DNA of 48,057 nucleotides from Acidithiobacillus sp. (GCF_027322205.1 NZ_DAHVHY010000002.1:1-48057); one strand, 5' to 3'. Shown: positions 19,123-28,024, counted from the stretch's first letter. The notes: a model not told the origin generated them from the sequence alone. A program made the numbers and translations.

Positions 19123-21430
19123 GCAGAATCTGGTTGGACATAATGTGGACGTCCTGTTGCTGATGCGCCAGCACTATGTTGTGGCGGAGCAGACTTTCCA
19201 CCACGGAAGCCCGCAGGTCTGTCTGCACATTAAAGCTTTTGTTGCAGTCATCCAGATAAACGCGCAGGTAGAATTGCAGTGCATTTTCGTTGACGTCCAG
19301 CAAGAGTGCGGTGGGCGGAATGCCGCGTGGATCATTCTGTAATACATCAGGATGATTTTGACCTTCCGCTACCAGTAACTCCTTCACCAGCGAGATATCT
19401 GCATCGTGCGCAATGTTGAAGGGAATCATGAGGCGCAACACACTGTTCGTGTACATCCAGTTAGTCACTTGACCAGAGATCAGTTCGGAATTCGGAACGA
19501 AAACCTCGGTGCGATCAAAAGTGAGGATCAGGGTGTAACGGATGCTCATTCTTTGTACGTAGCCCTGGGTGGTACCTACCTGAATCCAGTCACCCACCCG
19601 TATGGGACGCTCCAGAAGTAAAATCAAGCCAGAGACAAAGTTGTTTACGATATTTTGTAGACCAAAGCCAATACCCACAGATAATGCACCGGCGATAATG
19701 GCGAGATTGTGCAGCGCCACACCAGCAGTGGAAAGTGCGATGATTGCGGCGATAATGAACCCAGTATATCTGATGATGGATAATACCGAATTACGGGCTC
19801 CACTTTCCATGTGGCCAATAATACGGGAATGGTCAGACAGATATTTCTGAACCACGCTATTGATATTGAACAGCAGTACGAGCAGAAGGATGGCGATCAC
19901 CCACCGAAAGGGCTGGATATGAAAACCCCCGATGGCGAAGCCGGTGATGAAGTATTTCCAGATCAACGTAAAACCGGTACGCGTCAGACCCCAGGCAGAT
20001 AAGATGAACGCGGCTATCCCCAACCACACTAAGGTGTGACTGATGGCGCTTAGCCAGGCGATCCACGGCAATGGCTGGTCATCCTTAAGATCCAGGCGGT
20101 GGCGCAGGAAACGCTGCCAGTGACTGGAGGGTTGCGGCGGTTGGGACCAGAAATCGGTCAATCCCCAGGAAAAAAAGAGGCCAATGCCAAAGGCGAGCAG
20201 AGACATCAGCAGACCAAAGAACAGATAGTCCGATAGATTGCGATAGCCCAGGATGGTGAATGTGGCAGTGGCTACCAACGCCAGCAGGATGGACGCTCTG
20301 AGCAATGGATAAGTACGGAATGGCCTGTGTGCACGTATCCTCCAGACCAGCCAAAAAACCGCACCGAGTAGTGCCAGATGATATATGGACCCAAAGAAGG
20401 CTTGGTTCGTCAGAAAGAGTGGATCGCTGGGAGTCAAGCTGATCCAGGCAAGGCCGAATACGGCTAGAGCGGCAATGAGTCGTAACCTGCGCAAGGTGGA
20501 GCGCAGTGTTTGTGGTTGCCAGGCAAGATGTTGATTGACCACCCCGGAAGGCCTTAATGCCAATGCGAGGAGCATGGAGATAAAGGCGTAGCCACCCCAC
20601 GTGACCAACAGGAGCATAATCAAGGGGGACAAAGTATCGGTAAGCGCGGTGCCCGCGGCGATGGCGGCCATTCCTGCCAGTAAAGACACATAGTGATAAA
20701 ACTTGGCCCTTGCAGTGAACAAAAGGTGGTGGTGTAATTTTTTCGCCAGTGGTGCGCGTATAAACAGTAACAATAGAAATATAACTATACCAACGCCAAA
20801 GGATATCTGCAGGTTTTTTTGTGCAAAAATAACTTGGCCATTCTGTGTGAGCCAGAAATTCTTTTCACCAATCCAGATGGCTGTCGGGACAGATTGGAGG
20901 GTAAGCGCCTGTTGCCAGAGATTGTGATCATGGCGTAAGAGCATCTCGGCATGTAGTGCAGCACGTTTTTTGCTGATTTCCTGGGTCAGATTCGCGCTGG
21001 TGATGACGAGGACTTTGCAGGTGGCGAGTTCTCCGCCGAGTTTTTTTTGTTCACCCTGCAGTTTCAGGCGTAATGCACTGAGATTCTTTGGTTCACCGGC
21101 AGCAGCGGATCCCAGTATGCCCAGACTTTTATCTATTTGGCTGAGGTTGCTGCTCTTTTCGGTGATGCACTGGTGCGCGTCATCACCGATCACACGTACG
21201 GTTTTCTGCCAGTGCAGAAGCTGCTGTAAATCGACGCCTTTTGATAAGTCTCGGTGTATCGATTGTAACACTGCGTTGGTCTGTGGCACTGGTATGCTGG
21301 CGGCTTGTGCCCACAGCGGAAAGATCAGTATGACAAGGCATGCGCCGAACCCGGAGAAGAGTGAAAATACATGCCTGTTGCTTGAAGAATTCCAGAAATT
21401 GATCGGTACAGTGATCGTCCGGTGAATCAC
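19082..21430 (-). CDS. Large MscS-family mechanosensitive ion channel
   Basis: About 782 residues. An N-terminal signal-like segment ends WAQAASIP. A roughly 150-residue periplasmic region follows, then about ten membrane helices, then the MscS pore and beta domain: GALSVGIGFGLQNIVNNFVSG, LLERPIRVGDWIQVG, GYVQRMSIRYTLI and FVPNSELISGQVTNW. This is the MscK/MscM-like architecture that releases solutes on hypo-osmotic shock. I choose the GTG at 21430 because AAGGAG lies five to six bases upstream; the ATG at 21454 has no ribosome site. The 3' end overlaps proB by 41 bases on the opposite strand. Confidence 0.88.
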   Translation of the reverse strand: MIHRTITVPINFWNSSSNRHVFSLFSGFGACLVILIFPLWAQAASIPVPQTNAVLQSIHRDLSKGVDLQQLLHWQKTVRVIGDDAHQCITEKSSNLSQIDKSLGILGSAAAGEPKNLSALRLKLQGEQKKLGGELATCKVLVITSANLTQEISKKRAALHAEMLLRHDHNLWQQALTLQSVPTAIWIGEKNFWLTQNGQVIFAQKNLQISFGVGIVIFLLLLFIRAPLAKKLHHHLLFTARAKFYHYVSLLAGMAAIAAGTALTDTLSPLIMLLLVTWGGYAFISMLLALALRPSGVVNQHLAWQPQTLRSTLRRLRLIAALAVFGLAWISLTPSDPLFLTNQAFFGSIYHLALLGAVFWLVWRIRAHRPFRTYPLLRASILLALVATATFTILGYRNLSDYLFFGLLMSLLAFGIGLFFSWGLTDFWSQPPQPSSHWQRFLRHRLDLKDDQPLPWIAWLSAISHTLVWLGIAAFILSAWGLTRTGFTLIWKYFITGFAIGGFHIQPFRWVIAILLLVLLFNINSVVQKYLSDHSRIIGHMESGARNSVLSIIRYTGFIIAAIIALSTAGVALHNLAIIAGALSVGIGFGLQNIVNNFVSGLILLLERPIRVGDWIQVGTTQGYVQRMSIRYTLILTFDRTEVFVPNSELISGQVTNWMYTNSVLRLMIPFNIAHDADISLVKELLVAEGQNHPDVLQNDPRGIPPTALLLDVNENALQFYLRVYLDDCNKSFNVQTDLRASVVESLLRHNIVLAHQQQDVHIMSNQILPMEGSLAQPAEGR

Positions 21431-21820
21431 ATGCCGCTCCTTTGCTGAAGCCATTTATGATGCCGTAAATGGGCATTGGGTTGCGTGGAGGGCTATCTTA
21501 TCACAAGTGATGGCTGTGTGCTTTTGCGCTGCGGCTTGTTGTAGTCGCCTGGCCACCCTGCTAGGTGGTTATTTGCACGATAAAAAACAACGAGTGGAGG
21601 ATGCGCTGTCGGCATATAGCGACAGATTGCTGTGATGCAGGCACCTGAGACCGGACTTTTTTGCAGGGATGTATCTGGTTGGTGATGAATCTGCAAAAGG
21701 GCTATGGCCTTAGGGATAGGCGTTTTAGGCTGTTCCGCACGTTGTATCGTCGATTTTTGGCGCACATGGCATGGAAAATGCTTAACTTTGGTAGTGTGAT
21801 GAGCGTATAAGGAATTGATC
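21431..21820. other. Intergenic region without a supported gene
   Basis: A 390-base gap between the divergent channel gene and a small secreted-protein gene. It holds two perfect hairpins: CCACC-CTGCTA-GGTGG (21553-21568) and CTGTCG-N8-CGACAG (21606-21625). I see no tRNA fold and no convincing promoter. A 109-codon minus-strand frame here has no ribosome site or protein-like character. Confidence 0.4.
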
Positions 21821-22105
21821 ATGAAGAAGCCTATCTATAATGCTTTGTTCACGGCACTGATTGCCGCACCTTTCATCGCTTTGGGAGGCTTTGTGCATGA
21901 AGTAACGCCGCTGGATCCGACAACGGCCACCTCGGCCCGGCCAGTGATGTCCAGCGACCTGCGGATGGTGGGCGAGGCACGGATGGTGATGGGGCATGTT
22001 GAACGGGCGAACTGGCTGCGGCTCATCCCGAAAGAGTCTGCCCATCCGTCATCTTCGGTCGCCTCGCACCCGCAATACGCCTCTGTCACGGTATGGTCCC
22101 TGTAG
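21821..22105 (+). CDS. Small hypothetical protein with N-terminal hydrophobic segment
   Basis: A 94-residue protein that I do not recognise. The start MKKPIYNALFTALIAAPFIALGGFV resembles a signal peptide or membrane anchor, with two Lys then about 20 hydrophobic residues. The remainder is polar, with several Ser and Met, and has no known motif. AAGGA at seven to eight bases before the ATG supports translation. The next gene starts 59 bases later on the same strand and is also a small exported protein. Possibly envelope-associated. Confidence 0.5.
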   Translation: MKKPIYNALFTALIAAPFIALGGFVHEVTPLDPTTATSARPVMSSDLRMVGEARMVMGHVERANWLRLIPKESAHPSSSVASHPQYASVTVWSL

Positions 22106-22164
22106 CTATGTGGGTGACGGATGACCGTCTCCCATCATTTGTGAGAAGAATGCGGAGGAAAGTG

Positions 22165-22437
22165 ATGTCTACTAAATGGCGCTTTTTGCTATCGGCGACA
22201 GCATTGGGTGCGGGCATCCTGTTGCTGTCTAACCCGGCTTTTGCTGATCGGGATGGCTGGGGTGGCCCGGCCGTGAACTTGTCCATCGGTGTCCCTGGCG
22301 TCATTTACTCAGCGCCAACCTATTATGCTGCGCCACCAGCTTACTATTATGCGCCACCCCCGCCCCCGCGCTGGTATCGGCGTCATGAATATCGCTGGCA
22401 CCGCGAGCATGACCGGGACTGGGGTGATGACGATTGA
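22165..22437 (+). CDS. Small exported Tyr/Pro-rich protein
   Basis: A 90-residue protein with a clean signal peptide (residues 1-27, cleavage after NPAFA). It has a mature GWGGPAVNLSIGVPGVIY segment, a Tyr/Ala/Pro block (YYAAPPAYYYAPPPPP) and a charged tail rich in His, Arg, Trp and Asp. It resembles small periplasmic PXPV/YXWxxD-type proteins of proteobacteria whose function is unknown. CGGAGGAA lies seven bases before the ATG at 22165, so the longer frame from 22093 is not used. Confidence 0.65.
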   Translation: MSTKWRFLLSATALGAGILLLSNPAFADRDGWGGPAVNLSIGVPGVIYSAPTYYAAPPAYYYAPPPPPRWYRRHEYRWHREHDRDWGDDD

Positions 22438-22473
22438 GATGGAGGCTGGGGTAGCACGCCCACGGCGACGCGG

Positions 22474-23298
22474 TCAATGTGTGATGGCGCGCCGTGCGCT
22501 GCGTGTCAGTAAGGGAAACGTGACCTTTTGCAGCATGGTGGGCAATGCGAGCGGTTTAAGCAGCATTTTTATCGCCATGTCAAAGGGGTAGTGCTGTTTT
22601 ATCCAATGGCCCATGCGCCGTCGAAATGCCGAGAAATCTTCCGTGGAGAATTGTTGCCCGGGATTTTTTACTTCAAAAGCATTTTTGAGGGCAAGATAGC
22701 TGTCTTCCTGATCTACCTCGGCCACACGTTTCCAGAGTTCACGGCCGATGCGCCAGCGTGAATTTTTCTCACGCGCTTGGTATTGCAGGAAAAAGCGATA
22801 AAAATATTTGTAGTGATGGATTTCGTCGGCCCGAATACGGGTGGCGAGGAGGCGTAGCACAGGTTCCGGGCTGGCCGCCTGAATCATGGTATAAAAACTG
22901 GCCGTACCCGTCTCGACAACACAGCGCGAGGCCATTTCCAGTGCGTGAGTGGGGCCGAGTAAGTCGGTGCGGCAGTAGGGAAGGTAAGCGCTTACAAAGC
23001 CTTGATAAGCGCGCTCCCAGTCGAAATCCGGCCATACAGTCAGTACATATTGACGCAGGGCATGCCCATGCTGTACTTCTTCCAGCTCCCACTCCTGGCG
23101 TAGCCACTCTGTAACATCTGCATTCTCCTGGTAGTAGTCCACCAGGTTGCGGGTATAGAGATCAGAAAGTGTTTCCACAAAGGAGGCTCCGGCTAATAAA
23201 TAAAACCAGTCCATGTTGCCGGTTATTTTCTTTTTTTCGATGGTGCTATAGGGAATATCGGCTAAGGACCAGGTAGGATGGACTTTATCTGCGGGCAT
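22474..23298 (-). CDS. Ferritin-like diiron protein
   Basis: About 274 residues. Counting from the upstream GTG at 23310, a complete four-helix diiron ligand set is visible: Glu46, Glu78-x-x-His81 (in LEEVQH), Glu133 (in VVETGTASFY) and Glu163-x-x-His166 (in DEIHHYKYF). The spacing resembles ferritin-like oxygenases and acyl-ACP desaturases. No substrate can be assigned. I place the start at the ATG at 23298, since GGAGG is immediately against the GTG at 23310 and better spaced for the ATG. The queC-like gene lies just upstream on the same strand (38 bases). Confidence 0.75.
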   Translation of the reverse strand: MPADKVHPTWSLADIPYSTIEKKKITGNMDWFYLLAGASFVETLSDLYTRNLVDYYQENADVTEWLRQEWELEEVQHGHALRQYVLTVWPDFDWERAYQGFVSAYLPYCRTDLLGPTHALEMASRCVVETGTASFYTMIQAASPEPVLRLLATRIRADEIHHYKYFYRFFLQYQAREKNSRWRIGRELWKRVAEVDQEDSYLALKNAFEVKNPGQQFSTEDFSAFRRRMGHWIKQHYPFDMAIKMLLKPLALPTMLQKVTFPLLTRSARRAITH

Positions 23299-23336
23299 TG
23301 TTGTGGCCACCTCCGTAAAACTTTGCTGAATTGAGT

Positions 23337-24026
23337 TTAGCGATTATAACGCACATCTTGTTGTGACACCCCTGCGGCAGTAAAAGCGGCACGTCTTTTC
23401 TGACATTGCGGGCAGTATCCGCAATGCTCGGCACGGCCCAGCAGGCAACTATACGATGTTTCCCAGGGTACCCCCAAGCGGCAGCCGCGTTTAACGACCT
23501 CTGCCTTGGTCAGTCCGTCATAGGGGGTGTCGAGCCTCAGGGAAAGACTGGCGAGGGCATCCCGGATGGCACGCTGGAATGGGAGGCGAGAACATGGGTC
23601 GGCCGTGGCATCGTCCGCCGTGAGGCCGATGATGATTTCGTGGACTTTCAAATTGCTGGCGATGGAAGCCACGGCGGCGATCGCGACAAAATTTCGGTGG
23701 GGGAGCGGCACATGGTAGCGTTCAGTACGCAATGCACCTACCGCATTCCCGAAGGCGGAGAGATCAAAACGGCGCGGCGTGATGTTCCGGGTAGCGGCGA
23801 TGCGTTTCACGGCACGCCATTCCTGCACTGCGGCACGTTGCCCATAGTCGAGAAAAATCGGATGAATTTGGTCGGTGTCGGCGAGCCCATAAAGCAGGGT
23901 GCTGCTTTCGACGCCGCCACTCATGAGCAGGACGCAGGCCGGACGCGCTATCGCAGCGCCGGTGTCCTCTGGCGGGATCAGGTCCGCCTGGCGTATCATC
24001 CTGACTTGAGTCGCAGTGCTATTCAT
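23337..24026 (-). CDS. queC: QueC/ExsB-like 7-cyano-7-deazaguanine synthase family protein
   Basis: A 229-residue PP-loop ATPase. The ATP pyrophosphatase motif is LLMSGGVESSTLLYGLA (about 33-49), where canonical QueC has SGGxDS, so Asp is replaced by Glu. FLDYGQRAAVQEW, PHRNFVAIAAVASIA and the zinc site CLLGRAEHCGYCPQC match QueC, which converts CDG to preQ0 for queuosine. GAGGAAT sits before the ATG. The Glu variant and a 28-residue N-terminal extension leave room for a related but different substrate. The other queuosine genes are not in this window. Confidence 0.75.
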   Translation of the reverse strand: MNSTATQVRMIRQADLIPPEDTGAAIARPACVLLMSGGVESSTLLYGLADTDQIHPIFLDYGQRAAVQEWRAVKRIAATRNITPRRFDLSAFGNAVGALRTERYHVPLPHRNFVAIAAVASIASNLKVHEIIIGLTADDATADPCSRLPFQRAIRDALASLSLRLDTPYDGLTKAEVVKRGCRLGVPWETSYSCLLGRAEHCGYCPQCQKRRAAFTAAGVSQQDVRYNR

Positions 24027-24086
24027 TATTTATTCCTCGGTGTGTCTGTCCGGTGAGGAGGCCGTTGTACCTGAAGTGAAAATATC

Positions 24087-24722
24087 ATGGCGTCCTGTGT
24101 AGATCTGCATCCCGTAAACCCACAACCGCGACAGGTGGCGCAGGCGGTAGCCGTGCTGCGTGCGGGAGGCTTGCTGGTCTATCCTACAGATACCTGTTAT
24201 GCCTTGGGTTGCATGATTGCGGCACGGGAGCCCCAGGAACGGTTGCGGCGCATCCGGCAACTGGATGTGCAACATGACTTCTCGCTGTTGTTTTCCAGTA
24301 TTTCCCAATTGGCGGACTATGCCAAGCTGGACGATCGCGCCTATGGACTGCTGCGCAAAACCTTGCCCGGACCTTATACCTTCATTCTGCCGGCTACCAA
24401 AGATGTGCCGCGCCGTCTTGCTGATCCGCGCAAACGCAGTGTTGGCGTGCGGATACCCAAAAATTCCTTGTGCGAAAAACTCATCACGGATTTGGGGGAG
24501 CCATTGATGAGTTCCACTCTGCAACTTCCTGGCGCCAGTGCGCCGCTGACGGATCCGGACGAAATTTGCGAGGTGCTGGGGAAGCAGGTGGACATGGTGC
24601 TGCTCTCGGGTGTGGGTGGGGTGCTTTGTTCGACGGTGGTCGATCTTCTGCAATGGCCGCCGCGTGTGCTTCGTGAAGGCGCTGGTAACCCGGAATCACT
24701 GGGTCTCAGCGTTGTCGTCTAA
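24087..24722 (+). CDS. yciO: YciO/Sua5/TsaC family protein
   Basis: A 211-residue protein of the YrdC-like fold. It reads closest to E. coli YciO: LLVYPTDTCYALGC, RIRQLDVQHDFSLLFSSISQLADYA, LPGPYTFILPATKDVPRRLADPRKRSVGVRIP, EPLMSSTLQLPG and CSTVVDLLQWPPRVLREGAG. TsaC/Sua5 make threonylcarbamoyl-AMP for t6A tRNA modification; YciO's own role is less certain. Length is right for the YciO form without the Sua5 domain. Divergent from queC with 60 bases between the starts. Confidence 0.85.
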   Translation: MASCVDLHPVNPQPRQVAQAVAVLRAGGLLVYPTDTCYALGCMIAAREPQERLRRIRQLDVQHDFSLLFSSISQLADYAKLDDRAYGLLRKTLPGPYTFILPATKDVPRRLADPRKRSVGVRIPKNSLCEKLITDLGEPLMSSTLQLPGASAPLTDPDEICEVLGKQVDMVLLSGVGGVLCSTVVDLLQWPPRVLREGAGNPESLGLSVVV

Positions 24723-24757
24723 TCCCCATGCCGTATTAGGCGGACAGGGTACTACGC

Positions 24758-24766
24758 TGATATACT
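24758..24766 (+). promoter_or_regulatory. Extended -10 promoter directly at the site-2 protease start
   Basis: TGA-TATACT (24758-24766) is an extended -10 element. Transcription about seven bases further on would begin at or beside the ATG at 24773. No ribosome site precedes that ATG, so a leaderless mRNA is plausible. The -35 region is poor (TAGGCG). Confidence 0.35.
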
Positions 24767-24772
24767 CTTTCC

Positions 24773-25432
24773 ATGTTTGATGCCGCGCAATTTATCCGAA
24801 CCCTGGCTATCTGGGCTATCCCTGTGCTCTTCGCCATTACCGTGCATGAGGTAGCCCATGGCTGGGTCGCCTGGAAGCGGGGTGATCCTACCGCCATGCT
24901 CATGGGCCGGCTGACCCTGAATCCGATTAAACACATTGATCCTTTTGGAACGATTTTGCTGCCTGGCATACTGCTCCTGTTTCATTCTCCTTTTCTCTTT
25001 GGTTACGCCAAGCCGGTGCCGGTCAATTTTGGCGGACTGAAAGACCCTAAACGCGATATGGTGCTCGTCGCCATTGCCGGGCCAGCCGCCAACCTGTTGA
25101 TGGCCTTCTTCTGGACGCTGGTGCTGTGGTTGGGTGGTCATCTCCCCGGTGCCCTCACGTATATTGGTGAACCCATGCAGTTGATGGGCGAAGCGGGCAT
25201 CATGATCAATGTCATCCTGATCATTTTCAACCTGATTCCTATCCCGCCTCTGGACGGTGGTCGGGTGGCGGTAGGGCTTTTGCCGGCGTCAGCCAGTACT
25301 GCCCTGAGCCGGATTGAGCCTTACGGGTTTATTATTCTGATTGTACTGCTATTTACCGGCGTGCTGTGGTCCGTCCTCGGTCCTCTTTTCCTATTGATGC
25401 GCAATTTTTTTCTGATGATGGGCGGTTTGTGA
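24773..25432 (+). CDS. Site-2 protease family (M50) membrane metalloprotease
   Basis: A 219-residue multi-pass zinc protease. The catalytic HEVAH motif is in TVHEVAHGWVAW (about residues 24-28). The third zinc ligand region reads NLIPIPPLDGGRV (about 155-167). Helices between them carry the conserved AGPAANL. It is the short YwhC-like form without PDZ domains, expected to cut proteins within the membrane; target unknown. It is joined to trpS by TGATG. An extended -10 box lies immediately upstream and no ribosome site is visible. Confidence 0.88.
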   Translation: MFDAAQFIRTLAIWAIPVLFAITVHEVAHGWVAWKRGDPTAMLMGRLTLNPIKHIDPFGTILLPGILLLFHSPFLFGYAKPVPVNFGGLKDPKRDMVLVAIAGPAANLLMAFFWTLVLWLGGHLPGALTYIGEPMQLMGEAGIMINVILIIFNLIPIPPLDGGRVAVGLLPASASTALSRIEPYGFIILIVLLFTGVLWSVLGPLFLLMRNFFLMMGGL

Positions 25433-26643
25433 TGACAGAGATCATCGTTTCCGGCATGCGACCGACGGGTCGCCTGCATCTGGGACATTATCATGGCGTA
25501 CTCAAAAGCTGGCTGCGTTTGCAGGACGAGGCGGAATGTTATTTTTTTATTGCCGACTGGCATGCGCTGACCACCCATTATGAAACGACACAGGGGATCC
25601 GTGCGGCAGTCTGGGATATGCTTATTGAGTGGCTGGCGGTGGGGGTGGACCCGGACAAGGCCGTGCTCTTTATCCAGTCTCATGTGCCGCAGCACGCGGA
25701 GTTGGCACTTCTGCTCGGAATGCTGACGCCTCTGTCCTGGCTGGAACGGGTGCCGACCTTCAAAGATCAGCAGGAAAAGTTGCGGGAGCGGGATCTTACT
25801 ACTTTTGGATTTCTGGGATATCCGCTGCTGATGACGGCCGACATTTTGCTTTATGACGCCCACAAGGTGCCGGTGGGGGCGGATCAGGTAGCGCATCTGG
25901 AGATCAGCCGGGAGCTGGCGCGGCGTTTCAATAGTTTCTATGGCCGTGATGCCGGTGCCGCGGCGCGGGTGGAAAAAGGCCTGCAGGCCCTGGGTAAGCG
26001 CGCGGCAAAGACATTTAGCGCCTTACAGCGGCGTTTTCAGCAAGATGGGGACGCGCTGGCGGTGGCCGAGGCCGTGGAGTTTCTCGGGCAACAGGCGGGG
26101 CTCAGCGCCGGGATGCGCGAACAGCTTCTCGCGCAATTAGAGGGCAAAGGCCGGGAAATTCTTCGTGAGCCGCAAGTGCTGCTGACGGCGGCCTCCAAAA
26201 TGCCGGGGCTCGACGGTCAGAAGATGAGTAAATCTTACGGTAATACCATCCCACTGCGCGAAGCGCCGGAAATGGTTCAGAAGAAAATTCGTACTATGCC
26301 TACTGACCCGGCACGGGTGGCGCGCACGGATCCGGGTACGCCCGAAAAGTGCCCGGTTTGGGCCTTGCATCAAATTTATTCCGGTCCGGAGACGCAGTCC
26401 TGGGTCCGTGGCGGCTGTACCACGGCGAACATTGGCTGTCTGGATTGTAAACAGCCGCTGATTGAAGCCGTGCTTGCTGAACAGGCCCCGATCCGTGAGC
26501 GGGCGGAGTACTGGGCGGCCCGGCCGGAGCAATTGCAGGAGATCGTTCATGGGGGCGCTCAACGAGCTCGCCAACGCGCCGAGCAGACGCTGGGGCGGGT
26601 GCGTGCGGCCATGGGTTTGACCCATGAGCAACGCGATTTCTGA
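25432..26643 (+). CDS. trpS: Tryptophan-tRNA ligase
   Basis: A 403-residue class I aminoacyl-tRNA synthetase. The HIGH motif appears as RLHLGH near the N-terminus, followed by YFFIADWHALTTHY. ADILLYDAHKVPVGADQVAHLEISRELARRFN forms the Trp/ATP site and GQKMSKSYGNTI is the KMSKS motif near 263. An extra helical segment of about 70 residues before KMSKS makes it longer than the 334-residue E. coli enzyme. I recall this longer form from other proteobacteria. The start is the ATG at 25432, overlapping the protease stop. Confidence 0.94.
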   Translation: MTEIIVSGMRPTGRLHLGHYHGVLKSWLRLQDEAECYFFIADWHALTTHYETTQGIRAAVWDMLIEWLAVGVDPDKAVLFIQSHVPQHAELALLLGMLTPLSWLERVPTFKDQQEKLRERDLTTFGFLGYPLLMTADILLYDAHKVPVGADQVAHLEISRELARRFNSFYGRDAGAAARVEKGLQALGKRAAKTFSALQRRFQQDGDALAVAEAVEFLGQQAGLSAGMREQLLAQLEGKGREILREPQVLLTAASKMPGLDGQKMSKSYGNTIPLREAPEMVQKKIRTMPTDPARVARTDPGTPEKCPVWALHQIYSGPETQSWVRGGCTTANIGCLDCKQPLIEAVLAEQAPIRERAEYWAARPEQLQEIVHGGAQRARQRAEQTLGRVRAAMGLTHEQRDF

Positions 26644-27451
26644 GGTCAGTCCTTCGGCGGCGCTCATACAGGTTCATGGGCAGCCCCTGGAAACCCTGCC
26701 TGATGGCCTTTTCATTCCGCCGGATGCCTTGGAACTGTTGCTGGACAGCTTTTCCGGTCCGCTGGAATTGTTGCTCTGGCTGATTCGCCGTAACCGTATG
26801 GATATCCGGGATATTCCGGTGGCCGAAGTGACCCGGCAGTATCTGCACTACCTGCACGAAGCGCGTCGCCGCAATCTGGAACTGGCGGCGGAATATCTGC
26901 TGATGGCGGCCTGGCTGGCGGAGATCAAGGCACGCATGCTGCTGCCCGTGCCGCCTGTGACCGACGATGAAGACTTTGATCCCCGTCTGGAACTTGCGCG
27001 CCGCCTGGAGGCTCTGGCTATAGTGCAGTGGCAAGCGGCGGTGCTCCACACTTTGCCTCAGGCTGGACGGGATTTCTGGACGATTTACCCCGCGCCACAT
27101 CCCGATCTGCCTTTGGCACCACCGCTGGTAACCCTCGCTGATATCGTAAACGTCTGGCAGGCGTTGCTTCTACGCCCCACGCGCAAGCCACCTTCCGCCC
27201 ATACCCTGACGCATCCGCATGTGGGATTGCGGCAACGGATGGCGGAGTTACTGTGGCATTGCCACCGGGAGCCACGCCCCTGGAGCTTTGTCGAGATATT
27301 GCCGCCCGCAGCAGATCGCTTGGCTCTCGCTGTGTCACTGTTAGCCTTATTGGAATTGCTCCGGCAACAGGCGCTGGCTTTGGTAGAGGACGCGGAGGGG
27401 CGGTGGCGGGTCGCGGTGATTGATGCCGAAGACTGCAGGGTTGGCTTCTGA
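26624..27451 (+). CDS. scpA: Segregation and condensation protein A
   Basis: A 275-residue kleisin subunit of the SMC-ScpAB condensin complex. The N-terminal SMC-neck-binding region shows FSGPLELLLWLIRRNRMDIRDIPVAEVTRQYL and AAEYLLMAAWLAEIKARMLLP, the standard ScpA signatures. The C-terminal winged helix is also present (SFVEILP...LLALLELLRQQ). The start overlaps trpS by 20 bases and the end joins scpB by TGATG. No smc gene is in the window. Confidence 0.92.
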   Translation: MSNAISEVSPSAALIQVHGQPLETLPDGLFIPPDALELLLDSFSGPLELLLWLIRRNRMDIRDIPVAEVTRQYLHYLHEARRRNLELAAEYLLMAAWLAEIKARMLLPVPPVTDDEDFDPRLELARRLEALAIVQWQAAVLHTLPQAGRDFWTIYPAPHPDLPLAPPLVTLADIVNVWQALLLRPTRKPPSAHTLTHPHVGLRQRMAELLWHCHREPRPWSFVEILPPAADRLALAVSLLALLELLRQQALALVEDAEGRWRVAVIDAEDCRVGF

Positions 27452-27954
27452 TGCGTGAGGCGCTCCTGGCATTATTTCTGTCCAGCGCTGAACCGCTCTC
27501 CCGCGAGCGCCTGGCATCCATTTTTGACGATAATCCTGACTGCGCCGGATGGGAGGCGGAACTGGATGCTCTGCTAGCCGTTGGTGAAGGACCTCTGCAA
27601 CTGGCCTGCGTTGCAGGGGGCTATCGTTTGCAGATTCATCCGCGCCACAATGTCCTCCTTGCACGTCTTCACGTCGAAGCGCCACGGCCTTTATCCAAAG
27701 CGACACTGGAGACCTTGGCTGTGATCGCCTACCAACAGCCGGTAACGCGACCGGAAATTGAACACTGGCGGGGGGTGACTGTGAGTACACAGATTATGCA
27801 GCAGCTTCAGGATCGAGGCTGGATTGTAGTCGCCGGGCACCGTGAAACCCCTGGCCGGCCAGCGCTATGGGTGACGACGTCCCAATTTCTGGAACATTTT
27901 TCTTTGGCTTCGCTGGCCGATTTGCCAACGGTCATGGGTGCAGTAGAAGGTTGA
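27451..27954 (+). CDS. scpB: Segregation and condensation protein B
   Basis: A 167-residue double winged-helix protein, partner of ScpA in chromosome condensation. It shows LLALFLSSAEPLSRERLASIF at the start, YRLQIHPRHNVLLARL in the middle and the strongly conserved LSKATLETLAVIAYQQPVTRPEIEHWRGV. DRGWIVVAGHRETPGRPALWVTT follows. It is shorter than many ScpB proteins (about 180-280), with little C-terminal tail. Last gene of the protease-trpS-scpA-scpB unit. Confidence 0.93.
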   Translation: MREALLALFLSSAEPLSRERLASIFDDNPDCAGWEAELDALLAVGEGPLQLACVAGGYRLQIHPRHNVLLARLHVEAPRPLSKATLETLAVIAYQQPVTRPEIEHWRGVTVSTQIMQQLQDRGWIVVAGHRETPGRPALWVTTSQFLEHFSLASLADLPTVMGAVEG

Positions 27955-28024
27955 CGCGAAGAGGAAAATTGCGATGGTATGGGACATGATAAAAAAGATG
28001 TTAGGAAACTTATAACAATCTAAT

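Noticed and set aside
21493-21822. 109-codon minus-strand open frame in the 390-base gap
   Set aside because: No ribosome site, composition unlike a protein, and it overlaps the start of a better supported plus-strand gene.
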